In this document: positions 1 to 8,696 of the stretch, in pieces
How positions within the stretch are numbered: position 1 is the stretch's first letter
Layout: every line of letters starts with the position of its first letter
DNA from: Hydnum rufescens UP504
Lineage: Eukaryota > Basidiomycota > Agaricomycetes > Cantharellales > Hydnaceae
DNA: 22,712 bases
Direction: 5' to 3'
Assembly (NCBI GenBank): GCA_014904985.1
Contig: MU129277.1
Coordinates: forward strand, 15,835-38,546
Notes under the pieces: model-generated
Told to the model about the DNA's origin: nothing
Seen by the model: the letters and a program-made list of their open reading frames with translations, nothing else
Databases searched by the model: none
Program-made: the position numbers and the translations under genes

Positions 1-205
1 TATGATTCAAATTTCAGAACATCCCATGCAATATTGATTGAGTTATTCAAAAATATTCTAGATCTATTCAATTGGGGGTTAGAGGTACAGTATATAGTTA
101 AATTTCACTATATACTATACCTCTAACCCCAAATTGAATAGATTTAGAATATTTCTTGAATAACTCAATCAATATTGCATGGGATGTTCTGAAATTTGAA
201 TCATA
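1..205. repeat. Foldback palindrome, MITE-like, left edge possibly cut by window
   Basis: The first ~98 bases pair with the last ~98 bases around a short loop centred near 102-103. Positions 1-25 are the exact reverse complement of 181-205. A few single-base differences and one indel separate the arms, so this is an old but still strong hairpin. There is no coding capacity. The shape fits a non-autonomous foldback or MITE element. Whether it continues left of the window is unknown, so its true ends and target duplication cannot be judged. Confidence 0.85.
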
Positions 206-841
206 CACTGTTACATACTACTACTACAGATAGCAACAACTTTCATACAGATTGGATCACTGAGTGAAGCAGGGGGAGGGGAGGATCTTGGTCATGTGAC
301 CAATGTCAAAAGTGCTTAGAATGGGCTGAAATTTTGGGCCTGAGCCTCAAATGGTGGCCGGGTGTGGCCTACAAAAAATGGGAGTGATTGGAGCTCTGGA
401 AGTGCCCCAATTGGAGGGGTATGTCAGTGAAACTTGAAAATATTATGGAAACTCTCACACTGGAGTCATGAATCTGAAATTTTGGGGATGTTATAAATGT
501 ATTTGGATGACCAAAGGGTGAATTTTCAGGGCCATTGCATGGATGGAAGACTCTGGGGGGAAATTGTTGTTTTGGGGGGAGGGCTGTGGAGCAGTGCCTA
601 AATGGAGTCCAGTTAGGCTGATATTTGGTATGTGTACTCCCTATATATGTGCTAGACTAGTGGTATAATATCAGAGCCACCCCAGCTCTACATTTGATGT
701 AATTCCTTTTGGACCTTCTCCCCCTCCCCTCAATTTCAGGCACTTCCACACATCCAATCATTCTATTTTGGATATAGTCAGGGTCATACTAATCAAAGCT
801 TATTCCACCCAGTTTAGCGCTGAGGTGGAGTTGCTCACATT
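206..841. other. Non-coding stretch, no gene seen
   Basis: I see no convincing coding region here. The motif GGCTGAAATTTT, also found in the repeats at 842-3031, occurs near 324 and in a weaker form near 474. This stretch may therefore be a more decayed part of the same repeat family. Confidence 0.5.
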
Positions 842-1690
842 CATGGTAGGGTTTTGTCCCATTTTTCCTGCCAAGGGAGTGGCATGCCTAAAAGTAAACA
901 AAAAAAGCTGATTTTTGGCACATATGTAGTTCATCATATGGCCATACCCATGTAAATTTCAAGTTCATATCCTGTCTGTAGGGGAGTAAATTAATTTTCA
1001 ATGTTCAAATTGTTTGGCCCATAACTCCATAACTAGTGGATCAGTATGGCTGAAATTTTGATATGATTTTTGCCTAAGAGCTTCTAATCATGTGCCAATT
1101 TTCAGAGTGATCTGCACAGTGGTTCTTTTTTGGAATTTCCAGTGGGTTCTTGGTACCCCTGTCCAGTTCACTGCCTTAACCTGGATGGATTGGGATAATT
1201 TTGGCACATAATTAGTAACTATATTTTTATGCTCCCTGTAAATTTTCAAGTCCCCAGCTATTTCTATGGAGGAGAAAATCAATTTTCAATATCCAAACTT
1301 GTTTGCCTCATATCTCAATAACTAATGCATGGATTTGGCTGAAATTTAATATGGTTTCCCAGATAGGTCTCTAGTCATGTTGCCAAATTTCAGACCGATC
1401 CACTCAGCACTTAGATTCCGGCAACTTCCGGTGTTCTGGAGCTGTTCTTCCTGCCCTCATTGTTTCAGGGATTAACCATTGGCCCTGGGCCTAATTTTTT
1501 TACTTTATCAGGGTCCCCAGGGGTCATCCATCCATCCCAGGCACCTCCCCCTGGTCCTGGGCCCCCATTGGGCTGGATGCCTAAATATTCTTTGGATGTA
1601 CTTCATTTAATTTCCGCATTTTTGCATTTTTTAAGATATGATACATGTATTATGTAACTGGATACCATTTAGGATAATACATAATATTGT
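842..1690. repeat. Dispersed repeat, copy 1 (~0.85 kb)
   Basis: This segment is matched, with many substitutions, by 2077-3031. Shared landmarks in order: a 'ctgccaaggga' block (about 868 and 2102), two ~290-bp modules starting 'ggctcatatctc...taatgcatgga', a block 'ggccctgggcc...gggtcc' followed by 'catccatcccaggcac', and a tail 'attatgtaactgga'. The internal modules repeat at ~1008 and ~1299. The short ORF at 1460-1657 lies wholly inside the repeat and is not convincing as a gene. It could be half of a terminal-repeat-in-miniature (LTR-like) pair, but TG...CA ends were not found. Confidence 0.65.
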
Positions 1691-2050
1691 ATAAACTCAG
1701 TCCCAAGTTACCGTGCTTAGACGCATGCCTAGTAGCAACCTAGACATGCCCAGACAAGCTTAGACACCCCTAGACATGCTTAGACTTTGCTTAGGCACAC
1801 AATTAGACACCTCCTGGTGATGGTCAACCTGTTCTAATTTATCCACTAGTAGACACACTGCATACTAAGCCCTCATGGACACACCAGGAAACTCTAATGA
1901 GATATAACAAGCTCTAGACATGACTAGACACAGGCAGGTGAGCTATTGTCTCTTTAATATGCAGACGGGTTTCTAGGGTGTCTGAGGTTTCCAAAGTCAT
2001 TTAGAGAAAACCTCCTGAGCTAGCATCTGTATCTGCGGTAGGTGTTAATC
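1691..2050. repeat. Degenerate short repeats (AGACATGCyTAGACA type) between the two repeat copies
   Basis: Between about 1716 and 1925 the words 'tagacatgc', 'tagacaagct', 'tagacacc' and 'tagacatgac' recur at irregular 10-25 base spacing. This looks like an eroded minisatellite. No gene is visible. Confidence 0.5.
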
Positions 2051-2076
2051 CTCTTTTCTCCTTTTTTTTTTTTTTG

Positions 2077-3031
2077 TATGGTGGGGTTTTTTCTCTTTTC
2101 TGCCTGCCAAGGGAGTTGAATGTCTCAAACTCAACTGATTGGGCTGATATGTGGCAGCCGTATAGTCCATTATATGACTATACTCTGTGTAAAATTTCAA
2201 GTTCATATCTTGACTGTAGGGGGGGTCAATCAATTTTCAATGTCCAGACTTGTTTGGCTCATATCTCCATAAGTAATGAATGTATTGGGCTGAAATTTTG
2301 ATATGATTTTTGGTCTAATAGTCTCTTAATATATGCCGAGTTTCAGACTCGTCCATCCAGCACTTATTTTCCAGCATCTTCCAGTGGTTCCAGTCCCCAT
2401 TGCCCAGTTCCCCCTCTTTAAGTGGATGGATTGGGCTGATTTTTGGCATATGATTACTTCATAATGACATTATAATCTGTGTAATTTTTCAAGTCCCTAG
2501 CTATTTTATAGGGGAGGAAATCAATTTTTAATGTGTAAACCTGTTTGGCTGATATCTCCATAAGTAATGCATGGATTGGGCTGAAATTTTGATATGATTT
2601 GCATGCTAATAGTCTCTAATCATGTGCCAAATTTCAGACTGATTGGCCCAGCACTTATTTTTCAGCAACTTCTGGTGGTTCCAGTGCTGTTTTTACTGTT
2701 CTCATTGTTTCAGGCACTAACCAGTGGCCCTGGGCCTGGTTTTTTCACTGTATCAGGGTCCCTAGGGGTCCATCCATCCATCCCAGGCACCACCCCCTGG
2801 TCCTGGGCCCCCATTGGGCTGGATGGGGAAATTTTTTCTGGATGTAGTTCATCTAATTTCCGCATTTAGGCTGTTTTTTCAATAGGAATCAGTGTATTAT
2901 GTAACTGGATATTATCCAAGGTTATTATGGGATATTATCTAATGCACCCTTCCTTATTGGGCTATCTAATTACTGCATTTAGGGATTTTCATATTATAAA
3001 ATATATATTATGTAACTGGAATAATACATAA
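2077..3031. repeat. Dispersed repeat, copy 2, with a duplicated tail
   Basis: Direct-repeat partner of 842-1690. It has the same two ~290-bp modules (about 2255 and 2545), the same 'ggccctgggcc' and 'catccatcccaggcac' blocks (about 2717-2790), and the tail 'attatgtaactgga' at ~2897. The tail occurs again at ~3008 after another 'attgggct...gcattt' block, so this copy has a duplicated 3' end. Small ORFs inside it, such as 2594-2869, follow the repeat and are not annotated as genes. Confidence 0.65.
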
Positions 3032-3550
3032 TAGCCTGGATGCAAAAGGTTTAATGAAATGGGGTTACTGAGCTTGATGCAAAAAAGTTGCTGCAAGTTA
3101 CCATACTTTGATGTAACCTTTCTACAGTAAGTTACCACATTTTATGCAAAAAATTTACAGCATGGGCTGGTTCAGAGTAGTTAGGCTGTAGACATAAAAA
3201 TACCTGCAGCTCTTGAGCAATAGGTATTCAGCAGGGCACTGTTTGGGTTATCCTCTTCATCTCCATATTGGGCATAGTAGGGATCCAAGGGATCCATACC
3301 CTCCCCAGGCATGGCGTAGCAGCAACCTTGCCTGATGCCCTTATGTCTTCTGGGGCCTGGATGCTGCATAAGTACTGTCGGTGGGGTTAGCTGCTGGTAG
3401 AGGGAGGACTAGGAAAGGGTGTAAGCGAGAACAGGGGAAGAGAGGCAATAGGAAGTGGGGAAGAGGAGATTGAGGAAGCCAGGGGGCTTTTAAGTTGTGG
3501 AGATGGGGGCAAGGGAGCTCCACAGTTGCCTTGTGGGGTCCATGAGCACT
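3032..3550. other. Downstream flank of the gypsy element, no identified gene
   Basis: Starts with a 'ggtaacttac/ggtaacttgc' motif repeated in inverted sense with 'gcaaaaaa' between (about 3060-3160). Two minus-strand ORFs (3181-3369, 62 aa; 3341-3523, 60 aa) overlap in different frames. They follow the chromodomain in the same orientation and may be 3' non-coding sequence of the retrotransposon. I recognise no domain, and no long terminal repeat could be paired with the other end. Confidence 0.4.
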
Positions 3551-4356
3551 TTAGGCATGCTCCTCCAGGGTCCTGCAGTACTCCCTGAGCCTGGAGAAAG
3601 CATTCTGCAGACCAGGTTCTGACTCAAAGGTATCGTGCTCCAGCCTGTAGCCCTACCATCTTACAAGATACTCTCTTCTTCATTTCTGTGGATTGTATTG
3701 ATGCCCGACTATTCTTTCTACTTCATACTCTTCTTCTGCGGCTAATTCTCTCATTTCTGGGAGCTTTGCTCGTTCTTCCACCTGGTCATCACAGTAGTAT
3801 TTCGTTAGATGTTGTATATTTATAATGGGGTGCACCTTATACTTGGGCAGTATCTGGAGGTGATATACTACTGGGTTGATCTTTTCTGAGACCAGGAAAG
3901 GGCCTATGCAACATTGTACTAGCTTTCTCCCTGTCCCTTGTATGTCCACTCGCTCCAAGGAATGAGGATTCACTAGAACCTCATCCCCTTCTTTGAATTC
4001 CTCATCATGTTGTCTAAGATCATAGGCTTTGGCTTGCCTGGCTTGGGCTCATACTAAAGCATCCTTTGCTCAGGATTGGTGCACCTTGAGCTCATTGATA
4101 AAGGCTGTTGCTGCTATGCCATTGGGCTTGAGCTGGGCAATTCCCCTCTTTACTGGGTCTATTGCCACTGTTTTCATCTGAGGTGCATACCCATGCAATA
4201 GGAAGAAGAGTGAATAGCCCATGGAGGAGTGTGGCATAGCATTGTGGGCCATCCCTAGCATCCCTAGCCACTGGGCCCAGGAGCTACAATTACCTGTGGT
4301 ATATGCTCATAATGCTACCTCTAGCATGTCATTAGCCTTCTCGGTCTGCCCATTGT
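3551..4356 (-). pseudogene. Ty3/gypsy (chromovirus) integrase C-terminal part and chromodomain, broken
   Basis: Minus-strand reading starts with GQTEKAN, the conserved integrase block that carries the third catalytic residue (Glu). It goes on through HSSMGYSLFFLLHGYAP and the basic region (EVLVNPHS, IGPFLVSEKI, YKVHPIINIQHL), and ends in a chromodomain: EEYEVERIVGHQYN, then YLVRW-GY, EHDTFE and LREYC, with a stop at 3551-3553. In-frame TGA or TAG codons fall at about 4305, 4050, 3680 and within the chromodomain, so it is dead. In the family, integrase inserts the cDNA and the chromodomain steers it to heterochromatin. It continues upstream at 5184-5248 and 6875-7848 once inserts E and D are removed. 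Confidence 0.9.
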
Positions 4357-5183
4357 AGAAGATGCTTTATAGCTCTGCAGAAATTACTAACACCACCAGA
4401 TGTTGGCTAAGGTTATAGGGATTGGGAATGAAAAGGTATGGGAGGGGCTCAGGTTAGTCTCAATGGGTTGATTGACTTACTAGGTATAGAAATGATATGG
4501 ATGACTCTGATATGATGTAATGTTTCTGACTCTAGCTGGACTACTTGTATCATGATTGTTGAATTGAAACTTAGAAGCTATTTCTGATTTTAAACTTTTA
4601 TGGGCTTGAACCTATTATCATATGATTCAGGGCTTAGATGTCTAGCAACACCTACACTGAGGGTCCTACAACTATCTACAACTTCTCATTGGTGCTCTGA
4701 GTATGCCTTTCAGTTACTTGGCCACTTGAATTTCTCATCTGTAACTACTTTATTTCAAGGGGAGTCTTATCTAAAAGCTACCTAAAACTACAAAATTCAA
4801 TTCCTTATATGTATTTTTGGATGTCTGTGTACTTTTCTGCACCAAAGTCTGTGTGATGTTTGGAATGGTGCAGTTGTGGGATGTTTGGATGACTAAATCA
4901 GGCTGAGTCATATCTTTTGCTTAGTCATACAAATTGCTTTGTCATACTTTTGAGTCCGGGTTTTTGATTACAAATATTGGTTACATAAGCATATTTTTTG
5001 ACATGTAGAAAACTTTTTATTTTGTTCATCAAATGGAGTCATTTCAACTGAGTTTCCTTGATATCTTTGGGCAGTAGCAAGATAAGGTTGTCCTAAACAC
5101 TCCAACAGATCATTGATCAAGGTCTAAGGTCAGAGTGCATCCAAACTCGCGTTTTCAAATACTAGACAGTTATTCCTCCCACA
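4357..5183. mobile_element. Insert E in gypsy integrase, class unknown (~0.83 kb)
   Basis: This block separates PQTDG (minus strand, ending at 5184) from GQTEKAN (starting near 4350), two halves of one integrase motif. The flanks on the minus strand, ACAGACGG (5184-5191) and ACAATGG (4350-4356), could be a decayed 8-bp target duplication. The right end begins TGTGGGAGGAATAAC on the minus strand; I found no matching inverted repeat at the other end. The sequence is AT-rich. The 61-aa ORF at 4600-4785 has no recognisable domain. A non-autonomous DNA transposon fits best, but this is inferred mainly from the interrupted host element. Confidence 0.6.
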
Positions 5184-5248
5184 CCGTCTGTTTGGGGTGA
5201 TGTGAAGTTCAGAGCAGTAGGCCCAAGTCTAAGTGCTTGGCCACCAAT
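5184..5248 (-). pseudogene. Short gypsy integrase fragment between inserts E and D
   Basis: Sixty-five bases on the minus strand bridge the two insertions. They read through the stretch that ends HHP then QTDG (one base is lost between them), which in Ty3/gypsy integrases lies just before the catalytic Glu block. The upstream end (5240-5248) is one copy of the 9-bp target duplication of insert D. The fragment confirms that two independent insertions, not one, lie between 4356 and 6875. Confidence 0.8.
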
Positions 5249-5261
5249 ATGGATGCCTTTG

Positions 5262-5430
5262 GTCTGGTTTAAACCTTGGGAACCTGGGTTTAAACCTAAA
5301 CCAGACCCAGGTCTGGTTCCATTGGGGTCAGGTTTCATTCAATTTTCCTCAGGTCTGGTTTAGGTTTTGCCCTTGCCCTGAATCCAAAACCTGGTTCAAA
5401 CCCAGGTTTAAACCTGAACCTGAAAGGTAG
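5262..5430. repeat. Subterminal GGTTTAAACC / GGTCTGGTTT repeat block of insert D
   Basis: Words such as 'ggtctggttt', 'gggtttaaacc', 'caggtctggtt' and 'ggttcaaaccc' recur in both orientations, giving several overlapping small foldbacks. Related blocks sit at 5859-5935 and 6769-6866. Such subterminal arrays are commonly transposase-binding regions in DNA transposons; that role is inferred here. ORFs drawn through this block (for example 5233-5430) are translations of the repeat. Confidence 0.7.
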
Positions 5431-5858
5431 AGTGTACCTTCCAGTCTATGTACTTTCACCCTTATTTCTCCACATATTATCATTATCATCCTTCTATACA
5501 TTCAATTCCAGAAGTAAACCTAGCAATTTGCACACAGTACTGTAATTTCAGAGTCAAAAGTTGCATGACTCTGGAATCTAATGGGTAATCTGTGCAGGTT
5601 ACAAAGCACATGGCTCTGGGATCAAATCTGGAGATTTGCACAGGTTACTGTAACTCAGTCTAGGGTCACATGACACAATTTAGTAAGCTAAGTTCCATCC
5701 CCTGGAGATATGTAAGCAGAAAATTGATGTGAAGGAGGGGTGTGAATGAGATATGAATGGAAAATGGGATGCAAAGGAAGTGGTCAATGCAAAGACTCAC
5801 ACAGAGAGTCCAGATAGTCTGTAGTACTTACTAAAATGTTTTGCTTCTCCTATATCTC
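5431..5858. other. Internal non-coding part of insert D
   Basis: No gene seen. Around 5560-5670 the phrases 'catgactctgg', 'catggctctggg' and 'gcacaggttac' recur (for example 'gcaggttac' near 5595 and 'caggttactg' near 5640), suggesting a weak internal duplication of ~60-70 bases. Confidence 0.4.
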
Positions 5859-5935
5859 AGGTTTCAGGTTTAAACCTGGTTTAAACCCAAACCAAACCAC
5901 TCTGGAACCAAACCTCAGGTCTGGTTCCGTCAGGG
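5859..5935. repeat. Second GGTTTAAACC repeat block inside insert D
   Basis: Contains 'caggtttaaacctggtttaaaccc', written here in two overlapping pieces as 'ggtttaaacc' and 'tttaaaccc', and a 'caggtctggttcc' end like that in 5262-5430. It may be the end of another copy of the same family nested in D, making D a composite of two elements. Confidence 0.55.
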
Positions 5936-5991
5936 CGACACTGCTGTCGAAGCCACAAACAGAAAGAGGGAAGAGATTAATTAACCACACG

Positions 5992-6072
5992 CTATCGCAG
6001 TGGGAATCCTGAGTATACACCACACAACAAGGGACACACAAGTCTTGCACCTATCACAGTGGGAATCCTGAG
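5992..6072. repeat. 59-bp-spaced direct repeat
   Basis: The 22-base word at 5992-6013 recurs at 6051-6072 with one difference (core 'cagtgggaatcctgag'). It lies just upstream of a TATA motif and may be a duplicated upstream element, but no function can be assigned from sequence alone. Confidence 0.7.
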
Positions 6073-6107
6073 AGATCGAAACTGGTGATCCCCCAACTGC
6101 GAAGGGC

Positions 6108-6115
6108 TATAAATA
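6108..6115 (+). promoter_or_regulatory. Candidate TATA box (TATAAATA) in insert D
   Basis: TATAAATA on the plus strand follows the 59-bp-spaced repeat and is followed by a series of 'ccttcc' words (about 6137-6177). An ATG at 6189 lies ~75 bases downstream. The position fits a core promoter; there is no other support. Confidence 0.35.
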
Positions 6116-6188
6116 CTATTTCCTGCACACAGCCTCCAACCTTCCAGAGCCTTCCGCTGTCTTCCATAACCTTCCGGATCCTCCTAGA

Positions 6189-6392
6189 ATGCCGGCTCCA
6201 CAGCCCATCAGTCACCCTCCACAGCCACCATCACTAAGTCTCACTAAGCTGACGCAGCCGTGTTATGAATCCTGTGTGCACCTCCACATGGCTATGCCCC
6301 AACTTCCATATGTATCCCCCTTAGCATATGTACTTCCAAGGCAGTGTATGCCTGGGTACTCCAAAGGTGTCCAAAGTGTCAAAGGACCGTAA
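6189..6392 (+). CDS. Small proline-rich ORF, doubtful
   Basis: An ATG-started 67-codon ORF beginning MPAPQPISHPPQPPSLS, ~75 bases after a TATA-like box. No domain is recognised. Its 3' end overlaps, on the opposite strand, the tail of the membrane-protein ORF at 6321-6698, so at most one of the two is likely real in the overlap. Its only merits are the promoter-like context and a true ATG. Confidence 0.15.
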   Translation: MPAPQPISHPPQPPSLSLTKLTQPCYESCVHLHMAMPQLPYVSPLAYVLPRQCMPGYSKGVQSVKGP

Positions 6393-6698
6393 TGATGTGG
6401 ATGGAGTACAGATTGGGACAGGTGATGTGGATTCAGGGACTGGGGGTAGAGGAGGAGGAGGGGGAGTCTGGGTTGGCAACTCCATGGACTCATGTGGGGA
6501 GCGAGGGAACGACAGGTGCTGACAAGGGCGCCAATGCTGCCACTGGTTGACTACCCAGCCCATAGCCCGCTGGCCAAGGCCTGATAGAACGAGGGCAATA
6601 ATAATAAGAGAAATGCCAATAATGGCAAGGATGACAATAACCCCTGTAGTGAATGGAGGGAGAGAGGAGACAAGAGCATTTGAGGAAGTAGGCGCCAT
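6321..6698 (-). CDS. Small single-pass membrane protein carried by insert D, hypothetical
   Basis: 125 codons with a true ATG (begins MAPTSSNALVSS). One strong transmembrane helix spans residues ~19-39 (GVIVILAIIGISLIIIALVL). A soluble tail follows, with a Pro-rich run around residues 78-90 and Ser/Thr-rich sequence to the stop. No family is recognised. The first ~45 codons recur almost unchanged at 21264-21400 on the plus strand. Of four base differences I counted within the shared codons, three are silent and one changes Arg to Gln, which hints at selection on the protein. Upstream sequence back to ~6774 is also shared. It may be cargo of element D, a captured host exon, or a retrotransposon accessory ORF. 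The C-terminal part lacks a second copy and is less certain. Confidence 0.45.
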   Translation of the reverse strand: MAPTSSNALVSSLPPFTTGVIVILAIIGISLIIIALVLSGLGQRAMGWVVNQWQHWRPCQHLSFPRSPHESMELPTQTPPPPPLPPVPESTSPVPICTPSTSLRSFDTLDTFGVPRHTLPWKYIC

Positions 6699-6768
6699 AT
6701 GATAGGTCGATGAAGAATGATACTTGACAAGGTAAGTCCTTAGGCAGAAGCAAATGTCAATTTGATCC

Positions 6769-6866
6769 TGACAGGTTCAGGTTTTGCCCTCATGGGTGAT
6801 TTCAGGTTCAGGTCTGGTTTAGGTTTTGCCCAAATTGGCAAAAACCGAACCAAAACCGAACCTAGG
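6769..6866. repeat. Right subterminal GGTTCAGGTTT / CCGAACC repeat block of insert D
   Basis: Recurring 'caggttcaggt', 'ggtctggtttagg', 'aaaaccgaacc' words form the inner part of the right end of insert D, mirroring the block at 5262-5430. The terminal inverted repeat proper follows at about 6861-6874. Confidence 0.7.
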
Positions 6867-6874
6867 CATCCCTA

Positions 6875-7848
6875 GCCACCAATGCCCAGAAAGACTTGGC
6901 CCATCTGGCATCTCGATCGGTGATCATTTGGTGGGGGATACCATATTTCAGAACCAGGTGTCACATGAATAGCTTCGCGAACCCCTCCTGCTTTAGATTG
7001 GAAGTAGTGGGGATGTACTGGATTAACTTTGTAAGCTTGTCTATGATCACTAATACTGCGTTGAACCCCTCCAACTTTGGGAGGCCTGTAATCAGATCTA
7101 GTGTAACTACTTTGAATGGAAGCAGTGGGATTGCATGGGGGCATACCTTTCCCATGGGGCCATGTTTGTCTGACTTGGTCTTTTGGCAGACATTGCATGT
7201 TCTTGTAAATTCTATGATGTCAGCCCACATTCTGGGCCAGTAGAATCTTGCAGCTAGCTTGTGAAACAGCCTGGAAGATCCTGCGTGTGCTGCTTCCCAG
7301 GGTGACTCATGAGAATCTTGGATTATTTTCCTCACTTCCAACTTGGGTATGCATAAGCGGGTGACCCAATTGGCATCATGGAAGATGAGGAGGCCCTCCT
7401 CTGATCAATAGAAGTGTTGTGCTGCTGAAAGCTCCTCTTTGTTGTTGATGGCTTCCTTCCATGGCTGCTTGAAGCTGGGATTGTCCTGATATCCTTGGAT
7501 GAAGGCTTCTGTTCACATGGGGCTGATGGAAATATCCAGTGTCCCAGGGCATCCATTCTCGACCAGGGGGATTGGTCATCTTACTCCTCCACCTCACTGC
7601 TACTTCTAGCTCATCTGCTGTCATTGGAGGTATCCCTTCTGACTTCCTTTTGGCTTGTGCTCGTGTTGATAGAAACGTTGCTTGTTCTGCTGGTCTCCTT
7701 TCTACAACATCTCCCCATGCAAATAGGGGTTGCGCAGGGAGTTGGCTCAGTAAAGCCAGGGAGTTGTCTTCAACAGGCGATTGATGCAGCAGGATTTGTT
7801 GCAGCCTGGAGAGCAGATCTACATTTGAGTGTACAACTCCTGCTCAAT
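6875..7848 (-). pseudogene. Ty3/gypsy RNase H tail and integrase N-terminal part, broken
   Basis: Minus-strand reading starts right after element A with GVVHSNVDLLSRL, the conserved block closing RNase H and opening the integrase linker. A degenerate linker follows (one frameshift between about 7380 and 7560). Then comes the integrase HHCC zinc-binding region (DSHES...AAHAG...FYWPRM...CNVCQKTK) and the core with two of the three catalytic Asp residues, in TLDLITGLP and ITDRDARW. It stops at SFWALVA where insert D begins. The third residue, Glu, is at 3551-4356. Frameshifts and a stop near 6960 make it non-functional. Confidence 0.9.
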
Positions 7849-7925
7849 CACCTTGGTCAGTCATCTAAGCCTACCTAGTTAGGTACCACTTTTGGGGCAG
7901 ATAATGGTACCTAAGTAGGTCTCAT
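7849..7925. repeat. Left terminal inverted repeat of A, self-foldback
   Basis: GGTCAGTCA close to the end, then a hairpin (7873-7920) with stem ACCTAGTTAGGTACCA / TGGTACCTAAGTAGGT and a GC-rich loop holding GGGGCAG. The reverse complement of the right end of element C (22546-22618) is nearly the same sequence, so A-left and C-right are one end type. Confidence 0.85.
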
Positions 7926-8231
7926 CACTATTCCAGCTGAAATGGCCATTTTATGGTCTGCACCTTCTGGCTCAGAATTGGCCGAAATGGCCGAAAATTG
8001 GCCAAAACTGGGACTTAGAGGATCAAGCCTTAGACTTACATGACCTTGAGCTATGCAGACTTATCAGGGTTAATCACCATTATTATTATTATATTCCCTC
8101 TGGTGTCCCATTTATAATTATTTATTTATTATCATTATGATCATACATACCCAGGTGGGGGCAGTATTTGTTTGGTGGTATTAACTTATGTACATGTATT
8201 TATTTTATTTAAAAATTTGATAAAAAAAAAA
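7926..8231. other. Left subterminal region of A: GGCC words and ATT/TTTA runs
   Basis: From 7938 to 8010 the motif AATGGCC / TTGGCC recurs at least four times ('gaaatggcc', 'aattggccg', 'aaatggccg', 'attggcc'). Similar GGCC words lie inside the other TIRs (12601-12650, 22515-22540). Then come (ATT)n and (TTTA)n runs at about 8078-8130. These could be transposase-binding subterminal repeats. No gene is seen. Confidence 0.55.
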
Positions 8232-8362
8232 TACCACACCCTAGCAGGTGTGGTACTGTCCATTGCTTCCTCAGAAGTGCGGATGGGGGGTTGCCCGGTG
8301 TTCAGACACAGGTTCAGGGGACACACTGCTAGGGTGTCAGGTGGTATCTATTGCATGAGAAT

Positions 8363-8411
8363 CTAGGAAAATATAATTAAATATAAGTTAAAAATTCAAA
8401 AAAAAACATAC
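8363..8411 (-). other. 49-nt intron without a hairpin in the left arm
   Basis: Minus strand GTATGT at 8411, branch-like TTTAACTTA, and CCTAG ending at 8363. It is the only clear intron of the array without the GCAAAAAGAGCAGC palindrome. It is about half as long as its neighbours, close to the ordinary intron length of many basidiomycetes. Confidence 0.6.
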
Positions 8412-8696
8412 TTAGTAGCACCACACACCCACCCTAAGGGGTGTGTGGTGCTTTCCATTGCTTGATCAGGGGTTCAGCTGGCTCATCAGTGGCCATTGGG
8501 GGGGGGCGAGGCTCGGCAGTTTACCATTGGGCAGGTTGTTTGGACAGGTCATGGGTCATCATTGGGGTGGGTTGTCATTTTGGGAGCTTCTAAAATAATC
8601 ATACACATTAGTAAAAAAATTTGAAGTGATGCAAAAGGAGCAGCTTGCGCTGCTCCTTTTGCATCACTGTAGATATAGAAAATAAAATAAAAATAC

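Larger units (their letters stand above)
5249..6874. mobile_element. Insert D, TIR element with 9-bp target duplication (~1.6 kb)
   Basis: The element is bounded by a perfect direct repeat GCCACCAAT (5240-5248 and 6875-6883). Its ends are inverted: GGATGCCTTTGGTCTGG at the left and, on the minus strand from the right, GGGATGCCTAGGTTCGG. Removing it rejoins gypsy integrase in frame across SFWALVA. Inside both ends are runs of GGTTTAAACC / CAGGTTCAGGTTT words (5262-5430, 5859-5935, 6769-6866). A 9-bp duplication is typical of Mutator-like elements and near the 8 bp of hAT or KDZ; no transposase is present, so the superfamily is undecided. It carries a small membrane-protein ORF (6321-6698). Confidence 0.8.

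Noticed and set aside
5233..5430. 65-codon ORF rich in Asn, Leu, Phe and Trp
   Set aside because: It is a direct translation of the GGTTTAAACC / GGTCTGG subterminal repeat and starts in the gypsy target duplication.
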